A stretch of DNA of 64,000 nt from Pseudomonas sp. Bout1 (lineage in GTDB: Bacteria; Pseudomonadota; Gammaproteobacteria; Pseudomonadales; Pseudomonadaceae). Shown here piece by piece: positions 43,262 through 52,556 of this stretch. The notes under the pieces were generated by a model that made no database searches, was not told the origin of the DNA, and saw only the letters and a list, made by a program, of their open reading frames with translations. The position numbers and the translations under genes were made by a program. The DNA is taken from assembly GCF_034314165.1 (NCBI RefSeq), contig NZ_JAVIWK010000001.1, forward strand, positions 3,735,001 to 3,799,000. The letters run 5' to 3'. The first letter of the stretch is position 1, and each line of letters starts with the position of its first letter.

Positions 43262-44422
43262 TCAGTCCTGGTTCAGGCCTACCCGATACAACACACCCTT
43301 ATCTTCATCCGTCAGCACATACAGGTAACCATCCGGTCCCTGGCGTACATCGCGGATCCGCGCTTTAAGGCCGCCCAGCAGCCGCTCTTCGTGGATGACC
43401 TTGTCACCGTCGAACTGCAAGCGAATCAACTCCTGGCTGACCAGTGCCCCGATAAACACGTTGTGCTGCCAAGCCTTGAAACGATCGGCGTCGTAGAACG
43501 CCATGCCGCTCACCCCCGGGGATTTCTCCCACACATGGTGCGGCGGCACAGTGCCCTCGGCGGTCTTGCCCTTGGCCTCGGGTATCGGCGTCAGGGAATA
43601 GTTGATGCCATGGGTTGCCAGTGGCCAGCCGTAGTTTTTCCCACGCTCAATGATGTTGATTTCATCCCCGCCACGCGGGCCGTGTTCGTTTTCCCACAGT
43701 GTGCCGCTCCACGGGTTCAGCGCAGCGCCTTGAGGGTTACGCTGGCCGTAGGACCAGATTTCCGGCCGCACGCCTTCCTGGCCAACGAAGGGGTTGTCTT
43801 CGGGTATACGGCCGTCAGGAAAGATCCGCACCACCTTGCCTTGCAGCTTGTCCAGGTCTTGGGCGGTGGGGCGATCATTGTTTTCCCCCAGGGTCACGAA
43901 CAGGTAGCCATCGCGGTCAAACACCAACCGCGAGCCGAAGTGATTACCCGTGGACAGCTTGGGCTCCTGGCGCAGGATCACCTTGAAGTCTTGCAGGCTG
44001 CTCAAGTCGTCGCTCAAGCGCCCACGCCCGACTGCGGTGCCGGCGGTGCCGTTCTTGCCGCCGCCTTCGGCGTAAGACAGGTACACCAGTCGGTCCTGCT
44101 TGAAGTCCGGCGACAGCACCACGTCGAGCAAACCGCCCTGCCCTTTGGCAAATACTTTCGGCACGCCGCTCAAGGGCGCAGACAGCTTGCCGTCCGGGCT
44201 GACAAAGCGCAGGTTGCCGGGCCGCTCGGTGACCAGGAACCCCTGCTTGTCCGGCAGGAACGCCACTGCCCACGGGTGATCCAGGCCCTTGGCAATCGGG
44301 GTGACTGTGATGCTCCCCTGTTCGCTGGGGAACTGCTGGGTGTCGGCAGCCGCAACGGGCAGCGCCAAGGGCAGCAAGGCCGCCGCGCAGAAGGTCGCTA
44401 GAAGGGTTTTGCGTAGAAGCAT
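43262..44422 (-). CDS. PQQ-dependent soluble aldose sugar dehydrogenase (YliI/Asd-like)
   Basis: A 386-residue periplasmic protein with a signal peptide (cleavage near VAAAD). The beta-propeller family motifs GLDHPWAVAFLPD, GQGGLLDVVLSPDF, SYGQRNPQGAALNP and ENEHGPRGGDEINI are visible. The enzyme oxidises aldoses using PQQ. The start at 44422 has AAGGAAT upstream; an earlier in-frame start would spoil the signal peptide. Confidence 0.9.
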   Translation of the reverse strand: MLLRKTLLATFCAAALLPLALPVAAADTQQFPSEQGSITVTPIAKGLDHPWAVAFLPDKQGFLVTERPGNLRFVSPDGKLSAPLSGVPKVFAKGQGGLLDVVLSPDFKQDRLVYLSYAEGGGKNGTAGTAVGRGRLSDDLSSLQDFKVILRQEPKLSTGNHFGSRLVFDRDGYLFVTLGENNDRPTAQDLDKLQGKVVRIFPDGRIPEDNPFVGQEGVRPEIWSYGQRNPQGAALNPWSGTLWENEHGPRGGDEINIIERGKNYGWPLATHGINYSLTPIPEAKGKTAEGTVPPHHVWEKSPGVSGMAFYDADRFKAWQHNVFIGALVSQELIRLQFDGDKVIHEERLLGGLKARIRDVRQGPDGYLYVLTDEDKGVLYRVGLNQD

Positions 44423-44452
44423 ACGGTGGGATTCCTTATCGTCTTTACACAC

Positions 44453-44770
44453 TCAATCGCCGCGATTGCCATTGGCGTCGCGAGTCGGAGCTTTGGGCTG
44501 AATGGCCGGCGGGGTCTGCGCGCTGCTACCGCGCTGGGTGCTATTGCCGATGCCGCGGTTTTGCAGGGTAGGCGGCCGCTGCGCCGGGGGAATGAAGGTG
44601 CCCCGTGCAGCGGGCGCATTGGGCTGCGTACCCTGCATGCTATTGGGGTTGGCCTGGTGGATGGGGCCGTTGTAAGGATTGTTGCTGCCGGGAAGGTTTT
44701 GCGCCTGTGCCAATGAACTCAAGGCCAGGCCCAGCGCCAGTACGGCAAGGTTACGCAAACGGGTGTTCAT
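44453..44770 (-). CDS. Small secreted Asn/Pro/Gln-rich protein
   Basis: A 105-residue protein with a clear signal peptide (ends LAQAQ) and a low-complexity mature part rich in Asn, Pro, Gln and Gly, without Cys. AGAGAGG precedes the ATG. It lies 30 bp upstream of the sugar dehydrogenase in the same direction and may be co-transcribed. No known domain. Confidence 0.7.
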   Translation of the reverse strand: MNTRLRNLAVLALGLALSSLAQAQNLPGSNNPYNGPIHQANPNSMQGTQPNAPAARGTFIPPAQRPPTLQNRGIGNSTQRGSSAQTPPAIQPKAPTRDANGNRGD

Positions 44771-44967
44771 GACAAAGCCTCTCTGGGCGCGAGTAATACG
44801 TGCTTTCGATAACACGCTACGCCTAGGGTTCGGCTTTGGTAACTAAATAGTTTCTCATCAGGTGTAACACGATCTGTCTAAAACCCCGCTGCCAGCCGGC
44901 CGGCCAGGGAAACTTTTGGCGAATCCGCCGTGTCACCTGAAGACCCTCATCGATCAGGAGAACCGAC

Positions 44968-45846
44968 ATGCCACGGGCTATCTGGAAAGGCGCAATCAGT
45001 TTCGGCTTGGTGCACATCCCGGTGTCGCTGGTTTCGGCGACGTCCTCCCAAGGCGTCGACTTCGACTGGCTGGACAAGCGCAGCATGGACCCGGTGGGTT
45101 ACAAGCGCATCAACAAGACCACCGGCAAGGAAGTCACCAAGGACAATATCGTCAAGGGCGTGGCCTACGAGAAAGGCCGCTATGTGATCCTCAGCGAAGA
45201 CGAAATCCGCTCGGCCCACCCCAAGTCGACCCAGACCATCGAAATCATCGCGTTTGTGGCCAGCGACCAGATCCCGTTGCAGAACATCGACACGCCCTAC
45301 TTCCTGGCGCCCGACAAGCGCGGCGGCAAGGTCTATGCGCTGCTGCGCGAAACCCTGAAGAAAACCCGCAAAGTCGCGCTGGCCAACGTGGTGTTGCACA
45401 CCAAGCAGCACCTGGCGGCGCTGATGCCGCTGGAGTCGGCGCTGGTATTGGTAATGCTGCGCTGGCCTGCCGAAGTGCGCGGCCTGGATGAGTTGGAGCT
45501 GGGCAGCGACGTGACCAAGCCGACCCTGGCCAAGGGCGAACTGGACATGGCCAAGCGGCTGGTGGAAGACATGAGCGCCGATTGGCAGCCTGAAGAATAC
45601 CGCGACAGCTTCCAGGACAAGATCATGGCGCTGGTGGCGAAGAAGGCCAAGGCTGGCAAGCTCGAAGACGTAGAGCCCAGCGAGGGCGTGGATGAGCGTA
45701 AATCGGCCGATGTGATCGACCTTACGGAGTTGCTCAAACGCAGCCTGGCCGGCAAGCCCGCGGGCAAAACCCCGGCAAAGAAACCTGCCGCGAAAAAACC
45801 AGCAAGGCTTCATGAGGTAGACCGCCATGGCCAAGCCCCTGAGTGA
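44968..45846 (+). CDS. ku: Ku protein for non-homologous end joining
   Basis: A 292-residue bacterial Ku that binds DNA ends and recruits LigD. The core begins MPRAIWKGAISFGLVHIPVS and includes KSTQTIEIIAFV and VVLHTKQHLAALMP. The C-terminus is Lys/Ala/Pro-rich, as in other bacterial Ku. AGGAG precedes the ATG. It overlaps ligD by 20 bp. Confidence 0.95.
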   Translation: MPRAIWKGAISFGLVHIPVSLVSATSSQGVDFDWLDKRSMDPVGYKRINKTTGKEVTKDNIVKGVAYEKGRYVILSEDEIRSAHPKSTQTIEIIAFVASDQIPLQNIDTPYFLAPDKRGGKVYALLRETLKKTRKVALANVVLHTKQHLAALMPLESALVLVMLRWPAEVRGLDELELGSDVTKPTLAKGELDMAKRLVEDMSADWQPEEYRDSFQDKIMALVAKKAKAGKLEDVEPSEGVDERKSADVIDLTELLKRSLAGKPAGKTPAKKPAAKKPARLHEVDRHGQAPE

Positions 45847-48325
45847 TTACAACGCCAAGCGCGACTTCGATGTAACGGCCGAACCCGCAGGCACTGCGCC
45901 TCGCGGCCGGAACCGGGCGCAGGCGCTGTCATTTGTGATTCAAAAGCACGATGCACGCAACCTGCATTATGACTTTCGCCTGGAACTCGACGGCGTGCTC
46001 AAAAGCTGGGCGGTGCCCAAGGGCCCCAGCCTCGACCCAAGCCAGAAGCGCCTGGCGGTGCATGTGGAAGACCACCCGCTGGGCTACGGCAGCTTCGAGG
46101 GCAGCATACCCGCCGGTCAATACGGCGCCGGTGACGTCATCGTCTGGGATCGCGGCGTGTGGCAACCCCACGACGACCCGCGCAAAGCCTACGCAGCCGG
46201 CAAGCTGAAATTCACCCTGGTCGGCGAAAAGCTCGCTGGCGACTGGACGCTGGTACGCACGCGGCTCAAGGGCAGCGGGGACAAGGAGCAATGGCTGCTG
46301 ATCAAGGAGAAGGACCCACAGGCCCGCCCGGCAGCTGATTACGATGTGGTCCAGGCCGAGCCGAAAAGCGTGCTGAGTGATGCCACGGTAGGCCGTGCGA
46401 AAAAGCCCGTCGCCGCGAAGAAAACCACCCGCAAACCCACAACCGCCCTGCCCGACCAGTTCACGCCACAGTTGGCGACGCTGGTAGACCGTGCGCCGGA
46501 GGGCGACTGGGTGTACGAGATCAAGTTCGACGGTTACCGGATCCTGGCGCGTATCCGTGACGGCGAGGTCCGGCTGTTCACTCGCAATGGCCATGACTGG
46601 ACCGACCGCCTGCCGCGCCAGGCCAAGGCGCTGGAGGCATTGAAGCTCAAGGACAGTTGGCTCGACGGCGAGGTTGTGAGCCTGAATGCTGAAGGCTTGC
46701 CGGATTTCCAGGCGTTGCAAAACGCCTTCGATATCGGTCGCAGCCTGGACATTGTCTATTACCTGTTTGACGCGCCGTTTCTTGACGGCCGCGACCAGCG
46801 AGAAGCAGGCGTCGAAGCACGCCGCGCCGCGCTGAAGGATGTGCTCGGCGGCAGCAAAAACAAGTTGCTGCGCTTCTCCGAGTCCTTTGCCGCCAGCCAG
46901 CGGGATATCTTCGAAAGCGCCTGTGACCTGGCTCTGGAGGGCGTTATCGGCAAGCGTGCCGGCAGCCCTTACAGCTCCCGACGCAGCCCGGACTGGATCA
47001 AGCTCAAGTGCCGCCTGCGCCAGGAGTTCGTGATTGTCGGGTTCACCCGCCCGCAGGGTTCACGCAGCGGGTTTGGCGCGCTGTTGCTGGCAGTCAATCA
47101 AGAGGCCGGCCTGGTGTATGCCGGGCGCGTGGGAACAGGCTTTGATCAGGCAGCGCTGAAAAGCATCAGCGAACAACTGAAGGCGCTGCAACGCGAGGCT
47201 TCACCGCTGGCCAAACCGCTGGCCAGCGCACAGGCGCGTGGCGTGCATTGGGTTGAGCCACTCTTGGTGGGTGAAGTGCAATTTGCCGAGTGGACCCGCG
47301 AAGGCGTGGTGCGCCAAGCGGCGTTTGTGGGGTTGCGCACCGATAAACCGGCAGAGCAGATTGTTCATGAGCAGCCACGGGCCGCCAAGTCGCTGAAGGA
47401 AAAACCCCGCAAAAAAGCCGCAGATACCAGCGCCGTAGCCAAGGTAAAGATTACCCATCCCGAGCGGATCATCGACACGCAAAGCGGCACACAGAAACTG
47501 CAATTGGCGCAGTTCTATGAAGGCATCAGCGAATGGATCCTGCCCTTTCTGCGCAACCGCCCGGTGTCCGTGTTGCGGGCACCGGAAGGCATTGGCGGCG
47601 AACAGTTCTTCCAAAAACATTGCGAGCGCCTCGCCATCCCGAATATCAAGCAGTTGCCCCAGGCCCTGGACCCCGGCCATGCGCGACTGATGGAAATCGA
47701 TAGCCCGGCCGCACTGATCGGTGCCGTACAAATGGGCACCGTCGAGTTACACACCTGGGGCGCCACCGCCGACAAGATAGATACCCCCGACCTGTTTGTG
47801 CTGGACCTGGACCCGGACCCGGCACTGCCGTGGAAAAGCATGCTGGAAGCGGCGCAATTGACCCTGTCGGTGCTGGATGAATTGGGGCTCGAAGCGTTCG
47901 TCAAGACCAGCGGTGGTAAAGGCCTGCATCTTGTGGTGCCCCTGGCGCGCCGGGACAGCTGGGACACGGTGAAGGCCTTTGCCAAAGCGATCGCCCAGTT
48001 CATCACGCAACAGTTGCCAGAGCGTTTTACCGCGACCTCAGGCCCGAAAAACCGCGTGGGCAAGATCTTTATCGACTACCTGCGCAACGCCCGGGGCGCC
48101 AGTACGGTGGCGGCCTACTCGGTACGGGCCCGGCCTGGCCTGCCGGTGTCGGTGCCGGTAAGCCTTGATGAATTGAAGGGTTTGCACGGCGCCCAGCAAT
48201 GGACAGTGGCCAACCTGCATGAGCGCTTGCAGGGGTTGAAGAAAGACCCGTGGGCGGGTTATGCCAATCGGCAGAAGATCAGCAAGAAGATGTGGGACAA
48301 GCTGGGAGCGCATCCGCCAGGCTGA
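45827..48325 (+). CDS. ligD: Multifunctional DNA ligase D
   Basis: An 832-residue end-joining enzyme with three modules in the order phosphoesterase (about 1-170; HDARNLHYDFRLELDGVLKSW), ATP-dependent ligase (about 205-520; nucleophile Lys233 in EIKFDGYR), and polymerase/primase (about 545-832; LFVLDLDPDPALPW, KTSGGKGLHLVVPL). It acts with Ku to trim, fill and seal double-strand breaks. Confidence 0.95.
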   Translation: MAKPLSDYNAKRDFDVTAEPAGTAPRGRNRAQALSFVIQKHDARNLHYDFRLELDGVLKSWAVPKGPSLDPSQKRLAVHVEDHPLGYGSFEGSIPAGQYGAGDVIVWDRGVWQPHDDPRKAYAAGKLKFTLVGEKLAGDWTLVRTRLKGSGDKEQWLLIKEKDPQARPAADYDVVQAEPKSVLSDATVGRAKKPVAAKKTTRKPTTALPDQFTPQLATLVDRAPEGDWVYEIKFDGYRILARIRDGEVRLFTRNGHDWTDRLPRQAKALEALKLKDSWLDGEVVSLNAEGLPDFQALQNAFDIGRSLDIVYYLFDAPFLDGRDQREAGVEARRAALKDVLGGSKNKLLRFSESFAASQRDIFESACDLALEGVIGKRAGSPYSSRRSPDWIKLKCRLRQEFVIVGFTRPQGSRSGFGALLLAVNQEAGLVYAGRVGTGFDQAALKSISEQLKALQREASPLAKPLASAQARGVHWVEPLLVGEVQFAEWTREGVVRQAAFVGLRTDKPAEQIVHEQPRAAKSLKEKPRKKAADTSAVAKVKITHPERIIDTQSGTQKLQLAQFYEGISEWILPFLRNRPVSVLRAPEGIGGEQFFQKHCERLAIPNIKQLPQALDPGHARLMEIDSPAALIGAVQMGTVELHTWGATADKIDTPDLFVLDLDPDPALPWKSMLEAAQLTLSVLDELGLEAFVKTSGGKGLHLVVPLARRDSWDTVKAFAKAIAQFITQQLPERFTATSGPKNRVGKIFIDYLRNARGASTVAAYSVRARPGLPVSVPVSLDELKGLHGAQQWTVANLHERLQGLKKDPWAGYANRQKISKKMWDKLGAHPPG

Positions 48326-48343
48326 TGCGCTGCGCTGTAACGT

Positions 48344-49255
48344 TCAGATCAATATGAAGAGCAATGCCAGGCCGGCGAAGATCGCCCACTTTTCCAGGTA
48401 GTAGCGCGTACGGTTGCGTTTCTTCAACTCCTTGCCCCGCAGACGAATCTTGTACAGGCGGGTAAAGGCGCGGTTCAAGCCCCCGGTCTTGTCGCCGGCA
48501 TCATTGGGCGAGCCCGCCGCCGCCATCACGTTGCGACTGAACCAACGGTTGAACGCGGCCGCCCAGCGGTACTTCATCGGGCGCTCGATGTCGCAGAACA
48601 GGATGATGCGGTTTTGCTGCGTAGTGTTTTCAGCGTAGTGGATGAACGTCTCGTCAAACATCACCGGTTCGCCGTCGCGCCAATAGTAGCTTTCACCGTC
48701 CACGTTGATGTAGCAGCCAGGGTCATTCGGCGTATCGAGACCCAAGTGGTAACGGTACGAACCGGCATACGGGTCACGGTGGCGTACCAGCTTGGAGCCC
48801 GGGGGCAGCTCGGCGAACATCGCGGCCTTGATCGAACCGATGCCTTGCACCAGCTCGGTAGTACGCGGGCACAGCTTCATCGCGGAGGGATGACTGTCGC
48901 CGTACCACTTCAAATAGAAACGCTTCCAGCCCGACTTGAAGAACGAGTTGAAACCCACATCGTTGTATTGGTCGGAGCGCTTGATCTCGCCCGCGCGCAG
49001 CAGGTTCTGGCCTTCCTGGCGAATCTCTTCCCAATGTTCCTGCAACGGACTCAGGTCTGGAAAGTCACTGGCAGACAGGTACGGCCGGCTGGGCAGTTTG
49101 GAAAAAAGATAAAGAAAGCAGTTCACCGGAGCCAGGAAGGTCGAGTGATCGCTGAGCTGACGGCCCAGCTTGTGTCGCACCCGGCCACGCAGGTGAACAT
49201 ACGCAATGGAGGCAACGTAGAGAGCAACAATGATGAGTTTCAAGGTATTCGTCAC
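48344..49255 (-). CDS. lpxO: Lipid A hydroxylase LpxO
   Basis: A 303-residue Fe(II)/2-oxoglutarate dioxygenase of the aspartyl/asparaginyl hydroxylase family that 2-hydroxylates lipid A acyl chains. It has an N-terminal and a C-terminal membrane helix, iron-ligand motifs HRDPYAGSYRYHLGL and GEPVMFDETFIHYAEN, and the conserved STFLAPVNCFLYLFS. The start is a GTG with a poor ribosome site. Confidence 0.9.
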   Translation of the reverse strand: MTNTLKLIIVALYVASIAYVHLRGRVRHKLGRQLSDHSTFLAPVNCFLYLFSKLPSRPYLSASDFPDLSPLQEHWEEIRQEGQNLLRAGEIKRSDQYNDVGFNSFFKSGWKRFYLKWYGDSHPSAMKLCPRTTELVQGIGSIKAAMFAELPPGSKLVRHRDPYAGSYRYHLGLDTPNDPGCYINVDGESYYWRDGEPVMFDETFIHYAENTTQQNRIILFCDIERPMKYRWAAAFNRWFSRNVMAAAGSPNDAGDKTGGLNRAFTRLYKIRLRGKELKKRNRTRYYLEKWAIFAGLALLFILI

Positions 49256-49467
49256 AAGTCAGAAGAGAACAGGCTGCTCCCGCGTACCCACGACGGCCGA
49301 GGATTGAAGATGCAGCACCTGAAATCACAAATTACAAACAGACGGCACGACGGGCTGGGTGACAAACCGGTCAGGGCCATTGGCAGTTATTTTAGCCACA
49401 CTTTGTAACCAAAGGTTAACTAAGAATTGTGAAAAGGTGTCCACTGAGTGTGCCGGGAAGGATGCCA

Positions 49468-49492
49468 GCAAGCTTGTCAGACACAAGCTTGC
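49468..49492. terminator. Hairpin downstream of wzz
   Basis: GCAAGCTTGT and ACAAGCTTGC pair perfectly around the loop CAGAC, 13 bp after the wzz stop on the minus strand. There is no U-run, so termination efficiency is uncertain. The rest of the 249-bp gap to lpxO shows nothing clear. Confidence 0.45.
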
Positions 49493-49504
49493 GCACCGGA
49501 CGTC

Positions 49505-50848
49505 TCAAATCTGCGGCGTATCCTTACTGCGACTGCGAGGGAGGGTCGAATAGTCATCCGGCGGCGAATAACCGGCAAACGGACGCCGCGCGAGGATGAA
49601 ATAACGGACCATCGCAATCAGTAAACCCAAGATAAGCCCCGCCGCCAGGCTCATGGCAATGACCATTGGTTTTTTTGGCTTGATCGGGGCCAGAGGCTCT
49701 TGGGCAAGGCGGTCAATGGTGACCAGTTTCAGGCCGCTCATGTCGATATTGAGGCTGCGCAGCCGCGCGACTTCTGCTCGTAGCGGTTCGACATCCTGCA
49801 AGAAAATGTCTTCATTCCCACGTTTTTTCAGCACTTCCACTTCACGGTTAACCTGCAACATCTGCAACTCTTTGCCAATCTGCGCAACGCGGCTATTGGT
49901 AAAGTCATCATTAGTGCGGGCCTGCAAGGCCGTGCGTTCCGCCTCAAGAACCTCCGTTCCCAGGAAGTACATCGGGATTTGCTGATTATTGACCTCGGTG
50001 CGCATGACTTGGTTCGAACCGCCACGCGAGGCATCCGCCATCGACGAGGGCGTGGTCGGTGTCCTGATATTCATAGACTTGGCGATGGAAATGGCCTCGC
50101 CGAGCTCTGCCAGCCGGTTGGTGCGCTCCATTTTCATCTGTAGGCGCAGAGCAACCAATTCATCCTCCAACTGGGCCCGCTTGAGCCTGTCGGCTTCAAG
50201 TAGTTTGGCGATCTTCGATTCCTTATCGGTTTCGTAGTTGGAGCGCGCCGCGTCAATCTTGCCCTTGAGTTCGTTCAGGCGGTTATTGACAATCACTTTC
50301 AGGTCGGCGCCGACCTGGGCACGTTCCGAATCAATCGCGTAGTCGACAAAACCGTTGAGAATAGCCACCCCATCAATGCCTGTTGGGTACTGCAGCTCGA
50401 GGCGGATATAACTACTCAGGGAATCGGCTTTTTTCGGGTCGGGCAGGCTCAGGCTGATGGAGTTCCGGTTGAACTCTTCGAAACTCTGCTCGAGGCTTTG
50501 CCCGGTTTTCTGGAACGCCTTGAACAAATCCTCATGCGACTTGAAGAATCCCAGACGCGCTTCGTAGGAGTCCAGCTGCGCCCCCACTTTGTTGAGGGCG
50601 TCGGTGGGGGGGAGCTTATAGACTTCAGATCGGTTAAGTGCATCAAGTTCGTTAATGGCGGCGGGACGTAGCACGCTACTGACCTGATACTCCCGCGGCG
50701 CAAGATAGGCGTAGCCTAACCCCAGAACTCCGGCCAGAAACGTGCATCCCAGCACCCACTTTTTTTGCTGCCAAATACCGTGGCAAAGCTCAAGCAGATC
50801 AATTTCGTCCGCTGCAGTGTGAGCCGGGAAGCGAGTAACTTTATTCAA
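49505..50848 (-). CDS. wzz: Wzz family O-antigen/polysaccharide chain-length regulator
   Basis: A 447-residue inner membrane protein with two transmembrane helices (near 33-50 and 397-420) flanking a long coiled-coil periplasmic part. The N-terminal IDLLELCHGIWQQKKWV and the Pro-rich segment before the second helix (EPLAPIKPKKPMVIAMSLA) are Wzz hallmarks. It starts with TTG after AAGGTG. No polysaccharide biosynthesis gene lies beside it. Confidence 0.88.
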   Translation of the reverse strand: MNKVTRFPAHTAADEIDLLELCHGIWQQKKWVLGCTFLAGVLGLGYAYLAPREYQVSSVLRPAAINELDALNRSEVYKLPPTDALNKVGAQLDSYEARLGFFKSHEDLFKAFQKTGQSLEQSFEEFNRNSISLSLPDPKKADSLSSYIRLELQYPTGIDGVAILNGFVDYAIDSERAQVGADLKVIVNNRLNELKGKIDAARSNYETDKESKIAKLLEADRLKRAQLEDELVALRLQMKMERTNRLAELGEAISIAKSMNIRTPTTPSSMADASRGGSNQVMRTEVNNQQIPMYFLGTEVLEAERTALQARTNDDFTNSRVAQIGKELQMLQVNREVEVLKKRGNEDIFLQDVEPLRAEVARLRSLNIDMSGLKLVTIDRLAQEPLAPIKPKKPMVIAMSLAAGLILGLLIAMVRYFILARRPFAGYSPPDDYSTLPRSRSKDTPQI

Positions 50849-51246
50849 AATTGAAGCACCTTAAAAAGTCGACAATCAACGGCCAAATCTATTCATGAAG
50901 GACTGAATAACCGCTTGAAAACCAGGGACAACGCCCTGCACACAAGACACAAGGTCTGCGGATAGTCTTCGGACCACCGCGAACTCGGAAAAGTCCCAAC
51001 GCAATTGGAGATTGTTTTCTTTCAGATACGTCAATGTCGTTGCCGAGGCGCTGCCCGCAAACGAATATGTAATAACCTGCGTACAAAACAGGGCACAAAA
51101 TAGCGCTAGATAGAGGGGGGTATTATGAAATCTCCTACGAAATCTTGAAAATTAAGACAATTCTCAAAAAATGCTACTCAGTTGAGCCGCCAGGCATCGG
51201 CAATCCATGGGATTGACTGGTTGCGCCTGACTAAAAAGGAATTTGT
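50849..51246. other. Intergenic region between divergent wzz and a small gene
   Basis: A 398-bp stretch, AT-rich near 51120-51180, with no frame that has both a ribosome site and a plausible protein. It should contain the promoters of both flanking genes. AAGGAA at about 51236 serves the gene at 51247. I see no JUMPstart element. Confidence 0.4.
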
Positions 51247-51633
51247 ATGACACCTGTTTCAAACTCGGATTTCGAGGCACTTCAAGGAGCCTGGGAACAA
51301 ACCGCACTGGAAGACAGCGGCGTACTCAACCCGGCCGATGAGCACAGCGCGCCAGGCGCGATTACCAGCATCAGCGGCGACCAGTTCAAGGTCGTCACAC
51401 CCAGCGGCGAGGTGTTGCTGGCGGGCAGCTTCACCCTCGACCCCACGGCCATGCCCAAGAGCATTACCTGGGTGGATTCAATGGGTGAGGATGCTGGCAA
51501 GCAGTTGCCGGCCAGCTATCGATTGGAAGGGGATCACTTCGTGTTTATTGCGGCAGATGAAGGCATGCCCCGGCCCACCCGTTTCAGCACAGGCCCGGGA
51601 CAAACCATGCGCACTTTTGTGCGTAGAGGCTGA
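51247..51633 (+). CDS. Small lipocalin-like (TIGR03067-type) protein
   Basis: A 128-residue cytoplasmic protein beginning with an FEALQGAWEQT segment and containing the SFTLDPTAMPKSITW motif typical of TIGR03067 proteins, a family of unknown function. It lies alone, with a terminator about 95 bp downstream. Confidence 0.7.
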   Translation: MTPVSNSDFEALQGAWEQTALEDSGVLNPADEHSAPGAITSISGDQFKVVTPSGEVLLAGSFTLDPTAMPKSITWVDSMGEDAGKQLPASYRLEGDHFVFIAADEGMPRPTRFSTGPGQTMRTFVRRG

Positions 51634-51727
51634 CAACTGCCTGCATCCGTTCTTGCGACACGGTTTTCACATGGCCTTCACTTATTCACCTATAGGGTGA
51701 AGGCTACCTACTCCAGTGAACACCTTG

Positions 51728-51753
51728 GCCCGCCCTCCTCGCGGGCTTTTTTT
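51728..51753 (+). terminator. Rho-independent terminator
   Basis: The stem GCCCGC/GCGGGC is followed by seven T residues. It ends the transcript from 51247-51633. Confidence 0.82.
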
Positions 51754-51770
51754 GCCTGCCCGGCAGCCCG

Positions 51771-52060
51771 TCAGGCCGGGCGCTTGATGGCGGTGAGGGC
51801 GTAGCACAGGGGCAATTGCGCGGTCTGGTTCTCATACTGGTCGTACAGTTCCTCGCGATTTGAATGCGCGAACTCCTGCAGATGGCTGATCTGCAGCCGG
51901 CGGCAATGGCTGCGCTGACGAAGAACACTTCCAGGAACGGGTGGGTTTCGTAGATCACCAGGCTGCCGCCGGGCCTCAGGGTACTGGCGACATGGGCCAT
52001 GAACAGCCCGATGTCCGGCATCCAGTTCAGCACGCCGATGGGAAATAGCCTCTTGGGCCG
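51771..52060 (-). pseudogene. Remnant of a class I SAM-dependent methyltransferase
   Basis: One frame reads VLNWMPDIGLFMAHVASTLRPGGSLVIYETHPFLEVF, a methyltransferase core segment. The matching C-terminal part (NREELYDQYENQTAQLPLCYALTAIKRPA) lies in another frame at 51771-51900, so there is a frameshift and some sequence is missing between. The N-terminal SAM-binding loop is absent. Confidence 0.6.
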
Positions 52061-52110
52061 ATAGCACGTCCATTGCGTCCCCAATTATCTGATCATGGCG
52101 ACAAAATAGA

Positions 52111-52177
52111 GGTTCGCCCTACAGCGAAAGCCTCGCCATCCTTGAACCGGTAAAGAGCCCTCACTGTAGGGCGAACC
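52111..52177. repeat. Inverted repeat element
   Basis: GGTTCGCCCTACAG at 52111 is the exact reverse complement of the 14 bases at 52164-52177. Pairing continues imperfectly inward. The sequence differs from the three REPINs in this window. Confidence 0.65.
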
Positions 52178-52232
52178 AACGGAAAATAAGCCAGGCTTAA
52201 AAGATGTTCAACTGTTAACAATAAGAACCTTG

Positions 52233-52259
52233 AAAAAAAGCCGCCTTGAGCGACTTTTT
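52233..52259. terminator. Bidirectional terminator-like hairpin
   Basis: AAGCCGC and GCGACTT can pair with one mismatch around CTTGA; an A-run lies on one side and a T-run on the other, so it could terminate both strands. The stem is short. Confidence 0.35.
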
Positions 52260-52556
52260 CGATGCAAATGCGCTCCTTCTGTAGCGGTTTTGCCGAAATC
52301 CTGGCCTGTAGCCCTCGCCTTGTTGAATACCGGGCCCGCCACAAAGCCGTGGCACTCAACATCCATCAGCCCGCGCCATACAACTCGCGCCCTACATATG
52401 CGACAATGCGCGCCAAATTCCAACATGCACCCATTTTTCTGCTCAGCGACTGGGCCCAAAGCCTTGATGTCGCTGCCGACGTATGCCCGTTGGCCCGGGC
52501 CATAAAATGGGCCCGGCTCAAACTAGCGCACTCCAAGCTATTGATAGGTAAAGTAA

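Larger units (their letters stand above)
52061..52556. other. Non-coding stretch upstream of ybiT
   Basis: About 500 bp without a convincing gene. It contains the inverted repeat at 52111-52177 and a terminator-like hairpin near 52238. The remainder up to the ybiT start probably holds its promoter; I cannot assign -10 and -35 boxes with confidence. Confidence 0.4.

Noticed and set aside
50889..51098. A 69-codon frame in the wzz upstream region
   Set aside because: No ribosome site, no recognisable sequence pattern, and it occupies the probable promoter region.
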